Shown: piece by piece, positions 8,181-17,990 of the stretch | How positions within the stretch are numbered: the stretch's first letter is position 1 | Layout of the letters: every line of letters begins with the position of its first letter | Assembly: GCF_000231055.2 (NCBI RefSeq) | Contig: NZ_CM001466.1 | Span: forward strand, 1,589,854 to 1,653,853 | From: Saccharomonospora azurea NA-128 | GTDB taxonomy: Bacteria; Actinomycetota; Actinomycetes; Mycobacteriales; Pseudonocardiaceae | Direction: 5' to 3' | Length of the DNA: 64,000 nucleotides | Notes under the pieces: generated by a model | The model's database searches: none | Told to the model about the DNA's origin: nothing | Seen by the model: the letters and a program-made list of their open reading frames with translations, nothing else | Program-made: the position numbers and the translations under genes

Positions 8181-10127
8181 TCACTCGCCCGGCTGCACCG
8201 TCTTCTCGAAGTAGTCCGCCATGTCGTCCGGCGGAGTCGCCTCTCCGTCACCGGTGACGTTGACCTGGTAGACGAAGCCGGCGAGCGGGCGATCGTCCAC
8301 GGTGAACACCAGGACCGACGAGTTGCGGCCCGCCGAGGCGGCGTAGCGGCCGGACAGGCCGTTGCCCTTCCACTCCGCCTGCACCTGGTCACCACCGCCC
8401 GTGCGGCTCAACAGACCGTCGGTGTACTGCTCGATGGTCTCGGTGGAGCCCGAGTGGATGTACGTGACCTGCGCGCCGGGCAGGCCCGGGGCCGCGCACG
8501 TCACCGTGACACCGAGCTCCTGCTCGTCGGGAGGCGCCGCCGCACCCTGCCCCATCCCCGGGGAGCAGTTGTTGTCCTTCGACACGCCGCCCGCGAGCTG
8601 GCGCAGGCACCCGGTGAAGCCCTCCTCGTCGGGGTCGCCGGGCTTCCGGCACTCCTGCGCCGTGTAGGTCGCGGCCGACGACGACGGCCAGAACACGAAC
8701 GCGGCCACACCCCCGAGCACGGCCACGGCGGTGACGGCGGCGGCCACGAGCCAGCCCGTGCGGCGCTTGCCCTTCGCGCCGTCACCGCCGGAGTTCGGCA
8801 CCGACGGAAAGTGGGCGGGCTGGGTGCTCAGCGGACCGGAGGGCGGCCCGGAAGGAGGCCCGGAGACGGGGGCCGGGGAGTGCTGGCCGCCCGGGGCGCC
8901 GGGATAGGGCCCGGTGGGCCCGGAGTGGTACTGCGGTGTGGCCTGCTGGGGCGGCACCATCCCGGCCGGGGGCGAGTACGGGGCGGTGGTGGCCGCGACG
9001 GCCGGGCCCTGCGCACCGACCACGTCGCCGTCGACCTGCTGCGTGCGCATGCTGAGGCCGTCGGGGCCGACGTGGTGGGCGCCGAACGCCACCGCCGTCT
9101 CGGGCTGGTCGAGGCTGGAGGGCACGACGCCGAGCTTCTCCGCGAGCAGGCTGCCCACGAGCGGCAGGCGACTCGACCCGCCGACGAGGTAGATTCCGGC
9201 GAGCTGGTCGGGGGACAGACCGGCCGAGCGCACCGTGCGCGCGAGCAGCTCGACGCTGCGCAGCATCGTGGGCCGCACCAGCGCCTCGAGTTCCGCCCTC
9301 GTCACCAGCACGTCGGAGAACGGCTCCGGCATCGGAACCTCGGTCTGCGGGAGCCGGGAGAGGGCTTCCTTGGCGGCTTTCACGTCCTCCTGCAACGCCC
9401 TGCGGGCGCGGCGGTCGGCCGTCGACTCGGGGCGCAGGAGGCGCTGCCAACGCTGCGGGTCGCTGTGCGAGACCTCGCGGCCGACGTGCACCAGCAGGGC
9501 CTGGTCGACGTCGAGCCCGCCGAGGTCGGGCAGCCCGTCCTCGGCCAGCACCGTGAAACCGTTCGGCGTGGCACCGAGCACGGCGACGTCGAACGTGCCC
9601 GCACCCAGGTCGTAGACGGCGAGCGTCTGCCCGGGCGCGAGCCCCTTGCCCGGGAACGACGCGAAGTGTGCGGCGGCGGCGACCGGCTCGGGCACCAGCG
9701 TGATCGCGTTGCCCATGCCCGCGAGGCGGGCGGCGGAGAGCAGCACGTTGCGGCGCACCGGCCCCCACTGGGCGGGGTGCGACAGGCGGACCTCCTCGGG
9801 CGGTTCCCCGCCGAGTTGCCGCACGGTCTCCTCCAGCACCCGGCGCAGCACGGCGGCCAGGGCCTCGTTGACCGGCACCACGTCGGTCCCGAGCAGGAGG
9901 GTCTGCTCGTCCACCCGTCGCTTGGGGTTGGGTTCGAAGCGGGTGGGATCGAGCCGGGCGCGGCGCTCGGCGTCCCGGCCCACCACGAGGCCTCCCTGCT
10001 CCTCGGCGAACACGGCCGACGGCATCGTGGCCGAACCGTCGACGTCGATGACCCTGGGTTGTCGCCCGTGTGCCGAGAGCACGGCTACAGTGTTCGACGT
10101 ACCGAGATCGACGGACAGAATCCCCAC
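8181..10127 (-). CDS. Membrane-anchored Hsp70 family protein with extracytoplasmic domain
   Basis: 648 aa. Residues 1 to about 360 form an Hsp70/actin-type ATPase: the first phosphate loop VDLGTSNTVAVL starts near residue 6, the second is YDLGAGTFDVAVLG, and the adenosine motif is LVGGSSRLPLVG. The DnaK peptide-binding domain is absent. Instead there is a Pro/Gly-rich linker (about 375-450), one membrane helix (about 456-479) and a C-terminal domain of about 169 residues with four cysteines, likely outside the cell. This suggests a sensor or cell-envelope role rather than general folding. The GTG at 10127 follows GGGAG; the reading frame stays open far upstream only because it is antisense to lhr. 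Confidence 0.85.
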   Translation of the reverse strand: MGILSVDLGTSNTVAVLSAHGRQPRVIDVDGSATMPSAVFAEEQGGLVVGRDAERRARLDPTRFEPNPKRRVDEQTLLLGTDVVPVNEALAAVLRRVLEETVRQLGGEPPEEVRLSHPAQWGPVRRNVLLSAARLAGMGNAITLVPEPVAAAAHFASFPGKGLAPGQTLAVYDLGAGTFDVAVLGATPNGFTVLAEDGLPDLGGLDVDQALLVHVGREVSHSDPQRWQRLLRPESTADRRARRALQEDVKAAKEALSRLPQTEVPMPEPFSDVLVTRAELEALVRPTMLRSVELLARTVRSAGLSPDQLAGIYLVGGSSRLPLVGSLLAEKLGVVPSSLDQPETAVAFGAHHVGPDGLSMRTQQVDGDVVGAQGPAVAATTAPYSPPAGMVPPQQATPQYHSGPTGPYPGAPGGQHSPAPVSGPPSGPPSGPLSTQPAHFPSVPNSGGDGAKGKRRTGWLVAAAVTAVAVLGGVAAFVFWPSSSAATYTAQECRKPGDPDEEGFTGCLRQLAGGVSKDNNCSPGMGQGAAAPPDEQELGVTVTCAAPGLPGAQVTYIHSGSTETIEQYTDGLLSRTGGGDQVQAEWKGNGLSGRYAASAGRNSSVLVFTVDDRPLAGFVYQVNVTGDGEATPPDDMADYFEKTVQPGE

Positions 10128-10268
10128 CAGTTCTCCCTTGCCGAGGTTTGCGAGAAACCGCGGTGATGCTTTCACGTCGAGCCTCGACGTGGCGACGCAC
10201 CCGCCGCATTCCGCCGTGCCGATTCGCGTCCCGGGACGAAATGTCGGTGCGGCACGCATGATGGAGGC

Positions 10269-13200
10269 GTGCCTGACGACGTCCGCCCCGATCCGCTCGA
10301 ATCGTTCTCGCCCGCCACGCGGGACTGGTTCACGAGCGCGTTCGAGGCTCCCACGGCCGCGCAGCTGGGCGCGTGGCGAGCGGCGCAGGACGGCGAGCAC
10401 GCGCTCGTCATCGCCCCCACCGGGTCCGGCAAGACGCTGGCCGCGTTCCTGTGGGCTCTCGACCGGTTGGCCACGGTGTCCCCACCCGCGGAACGGCGAC
10501 GGCGCTGCCGGGTGCTGTACGTGTCGCCGCTCAAGGCACTCGCCGTGGACGTCCAGCGCAACCTCCGGGCGCCGCTGACCGGAATCTCGCAGGCCTCGCG
10601 CAGGCGGGGTCTGGAGCCCCCGGACATCACCGTGGGTACGCGCACGGGCGACACCACGCCCGCCGAACGGCGCGCGTTCGCGCGCACCCCGCCCGACATC
10701 CTGGTGACCACGCCGGAGTCGCTGTTCCTCCTCCTGACGTCCGCGGCGCGGGAGTCGCTGCGCGGCGTCGACACGGTGATCGTCGACGAGGTCCACGCGG
10801 TGGCCGGCAGCAAGCGCGGCGCACACCTCGCGCTGTCGCTGGAACGGCTCGACGACCTGCTCGACCGGCCCGCCCAGCGCATCGGACTCTCGGCCACGGT
10901 CCGGCCCGTCGACGAGGTGGGGGCGTTCCTCACCGGCGGCCGACCCGTGCGCGTCGTGCAACCCCCGCTCGCGAAGACGATCGAGGTCCGGGTGGAGGTC
11001 CCCGTCGAGGACATGGGCGCGCTCGACGCCCGGCCCGCGCGCACGGAACCCGCGCCGCTGCCCACAGAGGCCGACCCGGACGCCGGCCTCGACTTCCCGG
11101 AACCGGTCCCACGGCCGTCGATCTGGCCCGCCGTCGAGGAACGGGTGCTCGACCTGGTCCGCGCCCATCGCTCCACGATCGTGTTCGCCAACTCGCGCCG
11201 CCTCGCCGAACGCCTCACCGCGCGGCTCAACGAACTGGCCGCGGAGCGCGAGGAACTGGCCGCCGACCTCGACGACCCGGCCACGACCGCGTTCCCCGCC
11301 GAGGCGGTCGGTCAGTCGGGCACCACCCGCCCGCAGGCGGAGACGGCGCCCGTGGTGGCCCGAGCGCACCACGGCTCGATGTCGCGGGAACAACGCAGCC
11401 GGGTCGAGGAGGACCTCAAGTCGGGGACGCTGCCGTGCGTCGTGGCGACCTCGTCGCTGGAGCTCGGCATCGACATGGGGGCCGTGGACCTCGTGATCCA
11501 GGTGGAGGCCCCGCCCACGGTGGCGTCGGGCCTGCAGCGCGTCGGCCGCGCCGGGCACCAAGTCGGAGCGGTGTCGACGGGCGTGATCTTCCCGAAGTTC
11601 CGGGGCGACCTCGTCTCGTGCGCCGTCGTGGCCGAGCGCATGGCCGAGGGCGCGATCGAGGCCGTGCGCTATCCCCGCAACCCGCTGGACGTGCTGGCAC
11701 AGCACGTCGTGGCCATGGTGGCCGTGGAGCCGCGGACGGTGGAGGAGGTGGCGGCGACCGTCCGTCGGGCCGCGCCGTTCGCGGCTCTGCCCGACGACGC
11801 GTTGCACGCCGTCCTCGACATGCTCGCGGGGCGGTACCCGAGCGAGGAGTTCGGCGAGCTCCGCGCCCGCATCACCTGGGACCGCGTCACGGGCGTGCTG
11901 GAGGGCCGGCCCGGTGCGCAACGGCTGGCGGTCACCTCCGGAGGCACGATCCCCGACCGCGGTCTGTTCACCGTGATGACGCCGGGCGACGGCGAACGGC
12001 CGGGGTCCCGCGTGGGCGAGCTCGACGAGGAGATGGTGTACGAGTCGCGGGTCGGCGACACCATCCTGCTGGGCACGTCGTCGTGGCGGATCACCGACAT
12101 CACCCACGACCGCGTCCTCGTGGTACCCGCGCCCGGCCACCCCGCGCGCATGCCGTTCTGGCGAGGTGACGCCCAGGGCAGGCCGCTGGAGTTGGGCCGG
12201 GCGCTGGGGCGGCTGCTGCGTTTTCTGTCCACGTCGGAGCGTGCCAAGGCGCTTCGACGTGCCGAGGACGCCGGTCTCGACGAGTGGGCGGCCGCGAACC
12301 TGGTGTCCTACGTGGACGAACAGCGTGAGGCCACTCGGCACGTGCCGAGCGACCGGACGGTGCTGTTGGAGCGGTTCCGCGACGAGCTGGGCGACTGGCG
12401 CGTGGTCGTGCACTCCCCGTTCGGCGCCCAGGTCAACGCGCCGTGGGCACTCGCCGTGGCCGCCCGGCTGCGCGAACGGCGCGGGGTGGACGCGCAGGTC
12501 GCCCACTCCGACGACGGGATCGTGCTGAGGCTGCCGGACGCACTCGACGACGAGGGCCGGGAGGTGACGATCGGCGCCGAGGACGTCGTCCTCGATCCGG
12601 ACGAGGTGGAGTCGCTGATCACCGCGGAGGTCGGCGGGTCGGCGTTGTTCGCGGCCCGGTTCCGCGAGTGCGCGGCCCGGTCGCTCCTGCTCCCTCGACG
12701 AGATCCGCGACGGCGCACTCCCCTGTGGCAGCAGCGGCAACGGGCGTCGCAGCTGCTCGGCGTCGCGGCGAAGTACGAGCGCTTCCCCGTGGTGCTGGAG
12801 GCCATGCGGGAGTGCCTCCAGGACGTCTACGACGTCGGCGGGTTGCGAGAGCTGATGGCCGACATCGCGGGGCGTTCCGTGCGGGTCGTGGAGGTCGAGA
12901 CCCCGTCGGCCTCGCCGTTCGCGCGCAGCCTGCTGTTCGGGTACGTGGGCATGTTCCTGTACGAGACCGACGCGCCGCTGGCCGAGCGGCGGGCGGCGGC
13001 GCTGTCGCTCGACTCGGCGCTGCTCGCGGAACTCCTGGGCACCGAGGCGATCCGCGAACTGCTCGACGCCGACGTCGTGGCGGAGGTCGAGCGGTCGCTG
13101 CAACGGCTCGACCAGGACCGGCACGCGCGCGGGCCCGAGGACACGGCGGATCTGTTGCGGTTCCTCGGCGACCTCACGCGCGACGAGGCAGCGGCCCGCG

Positions 13201-14915
13201 GTGTGCGGCCCGCTTGGTTGGACGAGCTGGTGGCGCAGCGGCGGGCGATCGTCGTACGCATCGCGGGCGAGGAACGCCACCTGGCGATCGAGGACGCGGG
13301 CCGGGTCCGCGACGCCCTCGGGGTGGCACTCCCGGTCGGGGTGCCCGAGGCGTTCACCGAGCCCGTCGCCGACCCGTTGGGCGACCTGCTCCGCCGCTAC
13401 GCGCGGACGCGAGGGCCGTTCTCGGCGCACGACGCCGCGGCGCGGTTCGGGCTCGGGCTCGCGGTGGTGACCGGCGTGCTCGACCGGTTGACCGCCGAGG
13501 GCACCCTCGTCCGAGGCGAGCTGCGCCCGCAGGGCCACGAGGCGGGTACGGAGTACTGCGACGCCGCCGTGCTGCGCCGGTTGCGGCGCGCGTCGCTGGC
13601 ACGGCTGCGTGCCGAGGTCGAACCCGTCGAGCCCCCTGCGCTGGGCCGGTTCCTGCCGAGCTGGCACGGCATCGGCGCCCACCGGTCCGCCCGGTGGACA
13701 CCCACGGCCGACGACGTGCTCGCCGTGGTCGAGCAGCTGGCCGGCGCGCCACTGCCCGCGAGCGCCGTGGAGTCGCTGATCCTGCCGAACAGACTGCCCG
13801 GCTACTATCCCGCGCTGCTCGACGAGCTCATGGTCGCCGGGGAGGTGACGTGGTGCGGCTGCGGCGCACTGTCGGGTGGCGACGGGTGGATCGCGCTGGC
13901 TCCCGCGGACGTCGCCGAGGCGCTGCTTCCGGACGTGGAGGACACCTCGACGCACGGCCCCGTGCACGAGGCCGTGGTGTCGGCGCTGGAAGGGGGCGGA
14001 CTGTTCTTCCGCCAGATCGTCGACCGGGTGACCGTGGCGCTCGACCAACCGGTCAACGACGCGGACGTGGTGGCCGCGCTGTGGGACCTCGTGTGGGCGG
14101 GACTGGTCTCGGGGGACACCCTGGCCCCGCTGCGCGCCCAGGTCTCGGGCAAGGGAGCCGCGCACAAACCGCGCCGGTCGACGCCCCGGGGCCGGTACGC
14201 ACGCCTGCGCGCGGCCCGGCCCGCGATGCCCAGCCGCACCGGTCCGCCCACCGTCGCCGGACGGTGGGGCCTGACCCCACCTCGCGAGACCGACCCCACG
14301 CGACGCGCCCACGCGCGGACGGAGTCGTTCCTCGAACGGCACGGCGTGCTGACGCGCGGAGCACTGGACACCGAGCGCGTCAGCGGCGGCTTCTCCGCCG
14401 TCTACCGGGTGTTGCGGGGCATGGAGGACTCGGGCCAGGTCATTCGCGGCTACGTCGTGGAGGGTCTGGGTGCGGCTCAGTTCGCCGTGCGCGGCGCTGT
14501 CGACCGGCTGCGCGCGGTCGCGGACGCCGGAGGCTGGCGGCCGGAACACCGGGCGGTCGTCCTCGCCGCCGCGGACCCCGCGCAACCGTACGGCGCGGCT
14601 CTCGACTGGCCCGCCGTCGTGGGCGACACGAAGCACCGCCCCGCTCGCAAGGCCGGGGCGCTCACCGTGCTCGTCGACGGCACACCCGCGATGTACGTCG
14701 AGCGAGGCGGTCGGTCGCTGCTGTCGTTCACCGACGATCCGGTCACCCTGCGTACCGCCGCCGAGGCCCTGTCGAACGCGGTGCGCGAGGGCTGGCTCGG
14801 GCAGTTGCAGGTGCAGCGGGCCGACGGAGAACAGGTGTTGACCTCGGAGCTCGCCGTCGTGCTGCGTGAGGCCGGTTTCCGTGCGACCCCGAAGGGGTTG
14901 CGGCTGCGGGCGTAG
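10269..14915 (+). CDS. lhr: Large ATP-dependent helicase Lhr
   Basis: 1548 aa, the full length for Lhr. Helicase motifs are in order: Q-region PTAAQ, motif I APTGSGKT, motif II DEVH (in VIVDEVHAVAGSKRGAH), motif III SAT, then the second RecA domain with AHHGSMSREQR and the motif VI region LQRVGRAGHQ. The C-terminal half holds winged-helix and Lhr-specific domains. Lhr is a 3'-5' DNA/RNA-hybrid helicase linked to DNA repair. The GTG at 10269 matches the family N-terminus, but GGAGG lies only 1 nt upstream, too close to serve, so a leaderless transcript is plausible. It diverges from the Hsp70 gene across a 141-bp gap. Confidence 0.94.
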   Translation: MPDDVRPDPLESFSPATRDWFTSAFEAPTAAQLGAWRAAQDGEHALVIAPTGSGKTLAAFLWALDRLATVSPPAERRRRCRVLYVSPLKALAVDVQRNLRAPLTGISQASRRRGLEPPDITVGTRTGDTTPAERRAFARTPPDILVTTPESLFLLLTSAARESLRGVDTVIVDEVHAVAGSKRGAHLALSLERLDDLLDRPAQRIGLSATVRPVDEVGAFLTGGRPVRVVQPPLAKTIEVRVEVPVEDMGALDARPARTEPAPLPTEADPDAGLDFPEPVPRPSIWPAVEERVLDLVRAHRSTIVFANSRRLAERLTARLNELAAEREELAADLDDPATTAFPAEAVGQSGTTRPQAETAPVVARAHHGSMSREQRSRVEEDLKSGTLPCVVATSSLELGIDMGAVDLVIQVEAPPTVASGLQRVGRAGHQVGAVSTGVIFPKFRGDLVSCAVVAERMAEGAIEAVRYPRNPLDVLAQHVVAMVAVEPRTVEEVAATVRRAAPFAALPDDALHAVLDMLAGRYPSEEFGELRARITWDRVTGVLEGRPGAQRLAVTSGGTIPDRGLFTVMTPGDGERPGSRVGELDEEMVYESRVGDTILLGTSSWRITDITHDRVLVVPAPGHPARMPFWRGDAQGRPLELGRALGRLLRFLSTSERAKALRRAEDAGLDEWAAANLVSYVDEQREATRHVPSDRTVLLERFRDELGDWRVVVHSPFGAQVNAPWALAVAARLRERRGVDAQVAHSDDGIVLRLPDALDDEGREVTIGAEDVVLDPDEVESLITAEVGGSALFAARFRECAARSLLLPRRDPRRRTPLWQQRQRASQLLGVAAKYERFPVVLEAMRECLQDVYDVGGLRELMADIAGRSVRVVEVETPSASPFARSLLFGYVGMFLYETDAPLAERRAAALSLDSALLAELLGTEAIRELLDADVVAEVERSLQRLDQDRHARGPEDTADLLRFLGDLTRDEAAARGVRPAWLDELVAQRRAIVVRIAGEERHLAIEDAGRVRDALGVALPVGVPEAFTEPVADPLGDLLRRYARTRGPFSAHDAAARFGLGLAVVTGVLDRLTAEGTLVRGELRPQGHEAGTEYCDAAVLRRLRRASLARLRAEVEPVEPPALGRFLPSWHGIGAHRSARWTPTADDVLAVVEQLAGAPLPASAVESLILPNRLPGYYPALLDELMVAGEVTWCGCGALSGGDGWIALAPADVAEALLPDVEDTSTHGPVHEAVVSALEGGGLFFRQIVDRVTVALDQPVNDADVVAALWDLVWAGLVSGDTLAPLRAQVSGKGAAHKPRRSTPRGRYARLRAARPAMPSRTGPPTVAGRWGLTPPRETDPTRRAHARTESFLERHGVLTRGALDTERVSGGFSAVYRVLRGMEDSGQVIRGYVVEGLGAAQFAVRGAVDRLRAVADAGGWRPEHRAVVLAAADPAQPYGAALDWPAVVGDTKHRPARKAGALTVLVDGTPAMYVERGGRSLLSFTDDPVTLRTAAEALSNAVREGWLGQLQVQRADGEQVLTSELAVVLREAGFRATPKGLRLRA

Positions 14916-14986
14916 CGGAGCGTGATCGCGGCGCGGTCTCTCGTCGCTAAGCTCGGCCGCGGCACTCTCCAGGAAGGACCACGACC

Positions 14987-15487
14987 ATGGCCAAGCGCGA
15001 CATCCGCTACTTCGGTGACCCGGTGCTGAAGTCCCCCGCCGATCCGATCACCACGTTCGACGACTCCACTCGCGCGCTGGTGGACGACCTCCTCGACACG
15101 GTGCAGGCGCCGGGTCGCGCGGGTCTGGCCGCGCCCCAGATCGGTGTGGGCGCGCGGGCGTTCAGTTACAACGTGGACGGCGATCTCGGCTACGTGCTGA
15201 ACCCGGAGATCGTGGAGGTCTCCGACGAGAAGCACGAGGTCATGGAGGGTTGCCTGTCCCTGCCCGGGTTGAGTTTCCCGACGGTCCGTGCGGTGCGCGC
15301 GACGGTCAAGGGTGTGGACCTGCGCAACGAGCCGGTGATCGTCTCCGGGGAGGGCCTCATGGCCCAGTGCCTGCAGCACGAGGTGGACCACCTCGACGGA
15401 TACCTGTACATCGACCGCCTGGATTCGGAACACCGCAGGCAGGCGCTGCGCCAGGCACGCAGCCAGGATTGGTTTTGGTCTCGTTAG
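14987..15487 (+). CDS. def: Peptide deformylase
   Basis: 166 aa. All three catalytic motifs are present: AGLAAPQIGV (motif 1), EGCLSLPG (motif 2, metal-binding Cys) and QHEVDHLDG (motif 3, HExxH with two metal His and the catalytic Glu). The enzyme removes the N-formyl group from new proteins and is usually essential unless a second copy exists. The ATG at 14987 follows AGGAAGGACC, giving a good ribosome binding site. It lies 71 nt after lhr on the same strand and likely has its own promoter in that gap. There is no fmt next to it here. Confidence 0.95.
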   Translation: MAKRDIRYFGDPVLKSPADPITTFDDSTRALVDDLLDTVQAPGRAGLAAPQIGVGARAFSYNVDGDLGYVLNPEIVEVSDEKHEVMEGCLSLPGLSFPTVRAVRATVKGVDLRNEPVIVSGEGLMAQCLQHEVDHLDGYLYIDRLDSEHRRQALRQARSQDWFWSR

Positions 15488-15617
15488 GACAGTCACCGGA
15501 ACGACACACGTGATCACATAGATCGTTATCTTTCTGTGTCCATTCCCACTCTCTCGTGACTTCCCCGTTGCCGGTTCTTAATCTCACCGGCGCTGGGATC
15601 ACGGGAGTAAAGGGACA

Positions 15618-16352
15618 ATGAGAAGACAACGGGCCCCACGCGGCCGGCACCGCAAGCCCACGCCACCTCGCACCTGGGTTCGCCCGACCGCACTGGGCGT
15701 CGTCGCCGCCGCGGCTCTGGCCGTGACGGTGTACACCGCGAACGGTCTGGTCCAACACGACGACGCAGCGTCCGCCGCACTCGTCATGTCGGCGAATCCG
15801 GCCTCGACGTCCTCGCCGTCGAGCACCACGTCGCCGCCCACCACGCAGAGCCCGAGTTCGACGACCTCGACCACGACGTCCGAACCATCCGAGACCACCG
15901 AGCCGGAACCCGAGCCGGAGCCGACGGAACCACCCGACACGACCGAGGCGACCGAGGAACCGCCTCCGCCCGAGCCCGTCACACCCGAACCGCAGGCGTG
16001 CCCGACGGACCTGGAGAACACCGAACCCCACGTGGCACAGGTCGGCCATCACGTGCTCACCCGGTTCGCGGTGGACTCGGTGGGCGGTCGCGCCGGTCGT
16101 GCCAATGCCAGCGACCATCCTGCGGGCCTGGCCCTCGACTTCATGGTCAGCCCGGAGGTGGGCGACGCCCTCGCGGACTACCTGGTGGCCCACCGGGCCG
16201 AGTTCGGCATCACCTACGTGATCTGGGCGCAGCGGATCAACAGCGGGTCGGGCTGGTCGACGATGGAGGACCGCGGCAGCCCCACGGCGAACCACATGGA
16301 CCACGTGCACGTCTCGTTCGCCGCAGGCGCCGACGTCGCGGTCACCTGCTGA
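15618..16352 (+). CDS. Secreted or membrane-tethered protein with a Zn-peptidase-like C-terminal domain
   Basis: 244 aa in three parts. A basic N-terminus (MRRQRAPRGRHRK) leads into a signal/anchor helix (about residues 24-42). A low-complexity linker rich in Ser, Thr, Pro and Glu covers about residues 55-128. The C-terminal domain of about 115 residues carries SDHPAGLALDFMV and HMDHVHVSF, the HxxGxAxD and HxH pattern of M15/extensin-like and VldE-type zinc domains. It is probably a cell-wall hydrolase or binding protein held away from the membrane by the linker. AAAGGG precedes the ATG. The 130-bp upstream gap was checked for a c-di-AMP riboswitch and none was convincing. Confidence 0.75.
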   Translation: MRRQRAPRGRHRKPTPPRTWVRPTALGVVAAAALAVTVYTANGLVQHDDAASAALVMSANPASTSSPSSTTSPPTTQSPSSTTSTTTSEPSETTEPEPEPEPTEPPDTTEATEEPPPPEPVTPEPQACPTDLENTEPHVAQVGHHVLTRFAVDSVGGRAGRANASDHPAGLALDFMVSPEVGDALADYLVAHRAEFGITYVIWAQRINSGSGWSTMEDRGSPTANHMDHVHVSFAAGADVAVTC

Positions 16353-16364
16353 CCCACCTCAGCG

Positions 16365-17129
16365 CTAGCGGGTGGCCAACCGCAGCAACGCCCACAGCTG
16401 CCCGACGGCGTCGTGATCGCCCTCGACGGTCACGGCGCCGGGGCCCTGGCGACCCCACAACCACAGGTAGACCTGATCGGGCTCGCCCGACACCACGGCG
16501 TCGACCTCGTGGGCGTCGTCCGGCGAACTGCGCCGCACGACGGTGCACTCCGGCGTCATCCGGGCGAGCCACCGGCATCCGGCCGCCCTGACGGCCACCG
16601 TCGCGGTCCGGGTGCCGGTGACACCGAGCCTCGGCAGGCGGTGACCGAACCACAGCAGCAACGCTTCGTCGATACCGTCGAGCGCCACGTCGTGTGCGAT
16701 CTCAGCGCTCTCGACTCCCAGGGCCTGCTCGGCATCGACCCGGTGCACCGTGGTCTCGTGCGCCATGCGGCGGTACCAGAACCCGGCCGTGGGATCGCCG
16801 TCCCACCACGTGGCCGCCCGCGCGGACGGCGTGCGGGTGACGAGGACGTCGCAGAGCCCTTCCGCTCCCTCGCGCAGGTAACTCTGCACCGTCTGCCCGA
16901 CGACCGGGTCACGCTGCCAGTTCTGCGGCGCCTCACCGCGCAGCACCCAGTGCGACGCGGCCCGGTGGACACTGCCCACGTGTCGCACCACCTCGCTCAG
17001 TGTCCACCCTGGACACGTGGGCACGGCGGTCTCCGGAGCGCCCGTCCGCGACACCTCCACCAGAAGCTCGGCCTCGTACCCGATCACGTCGAGCAGCCTG
17101 CCGTGGTCGATCACACTCGCAACCCTCAT
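16365..17129 (-). CDS. Maleylpyruvate isomerase family mycothiol-dependent enzyme
   Basis: 254 aa. The N-terminal DinB-like four-helix domain shows the family hallmark PTCPGWTLSEVVRHVGSVHRAA, and a later helix has YRRMAHETTVHRVDAEQA; the conserved His residues likely form the metal site. The C-terminal domain (about residues 165-254) is SCP-2-like with EVDAVVSGEPDQVYLWLWGR. The family uses mycothiol as cofactor; the substrate here is unknown. The ATG at 17129 overlaps the TGA of the HEPN gene by 4 nt (ATGA), so the two are translationally coupled and the longer upstream frame is not the start. Confidence 0.85.
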   Translation of the reverse strand: MRVASVIDHGRLLDVIGYEAELLVEVSRTGAPETAVPTCPGWTLSEVVRHVGSVHRAASHWVLRGEAPQNWQRDPVVGQTVQSYLREGAEGLCDVLVTRTPSARAATWWDGDPTAGFWYRRMAHETTVHRVDAEQALGVESAEIAHDVALDGIDEALLLWFGHRLPRLGVTGTRTATVAVRAAGCRWLARMTPECTVVRRSSPDDAHEVDAVVSGEPDQVYLWLWGRQGPGAVTVEGDHDAVGQLWALLRLATR

Positions 17130-17734
17130 CGCCCACCCCGCCGTACTCGCGTGCGCGCGCCGCACCACGACGGTCGCGGCACGGCGTCGTGCCCGTGGAC
17201 CACGCGCGCGGCCAGTGCCACGAAGTCCGCCGTCCGTCGGCGCAGCTCCTCGGCCGACTCGGCGCTGACCCGACGTGCGATGCCCGCCTGCGCGGCGGCG
17301 TGGGTGGCGGAGTGCGCGGCGAAGTACTCGGCCCACTGCCGCACCTCGGGCGCAGCCTCCGCCAGCAAGGTCCAGGTACTCTGCGGCTTCGCCGCCCGAC
17401 GATGTGGTCGCCCCTTCGCCGCCAGGATCGCCGCGCCGGCCCGCAGAGCCGAGGCGTAGGCGGCGACGAACCGACCCACCGCCGTCGACTCGCGTCCGAC
17501 CTCGGCGAGGCCGTGACCGGCCTGCGTGAGCAGCGACGCCGCCTCGGGAGGCGTGGGCCGGCGCGGCTCGAACGACTCGGAGGACCGGGCGGTGCGCGCC
17601 GCGGGGATCGGGGGCACGCCGGCGGCGGTCGTGCGCGGTGCCGCATCACGCGCCGACGAGGTACCGCCGGTCGCCGCGCACCGACCGGGCACCGGCCAGG
17701 TTCCGTCACGCCGGGGCACGAATCCCACCGTCAT
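17126..17734 (-). CDS. SAV_6107-type HEPN domain protein
   Basis: 202 aa. A Pro/Arg/Ala-rich N-terminus of about 70 residues precedes a helical domain: PPEAASLLTQAGHGLAEV, GRFVAAYASALRAGAAILA, a basic loop (KGRPHRRAAKPQ) and WTLLAEAAPEVRQWAEYFA. This layout matches the HEPN family named after SAV_6107 as I remember it. Some HEPN proteins are RNases, but the R-x4-6-H catalytic motif is not clear here, so a nucleic-acid role is uncertain. The ATG at 17734 has GGTGGAG upstream. It overlaps the next gene by 4 nt and is followed by no antitoxin-like partner. Confidence 0.6.
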   Translation of the reverse strand: MTVGFVPRRDGTWPVPGRCAATGGTSSARDAAPRTTAAGVPPIPAARTARSSESFEPRRPTPPEAASLLTQAGHGLAEVGRESTAVGRFVAAYASALRAGAAILAAKGRPHRRAAKPQSTWTLLAEAAPEVRQWAEYFAAHSATHAAAQAGIARRVSAESAEELRRRTADFVALAARVVHGHDAVPRPSWCGARTRVRRGGR

Positions 17735-17990
17735 GGCTCCACCCTTCTTCCCGCTCGGCACGTTTCTTCCGGCTCGGCACGTCGGTGGAGGCCGGTGCGG
17801 GGTGCTTCCCCCACCACCGCACCGGCCCCCTCGTCGAAACCGCACCCGTCGACGAACCAACCACCGCGCGTCGAACATCTGTTCGAACACCTCAACACTA
17901 GCTCGCCCCCGGGCCTTCGTTCAAGTCCGAGAACCGGAAGAACCACCCAGCTGCGTCGCATGCGTCGAGCGGGCGTGATCTCATAGCCCT

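Noticed and set aside
10128..14636. Very long open frame on the minus strand running on from the Hsp70 gene
   Set aside because: It is antisense to lhr in a GC-rich region where the shadow frame lacks stops. The Hsp70 start has its own ribosome binding site at 10127, and upstream residues show no domain.
15488..15617. Possible c-di-AMP (ydaO) riboswitch ahead of the secreted Zn-peptidase-like gene
   Set aside because: Such genes often have one in actinobacteria, but the conserved core blocks could not be found in these 130 bases.
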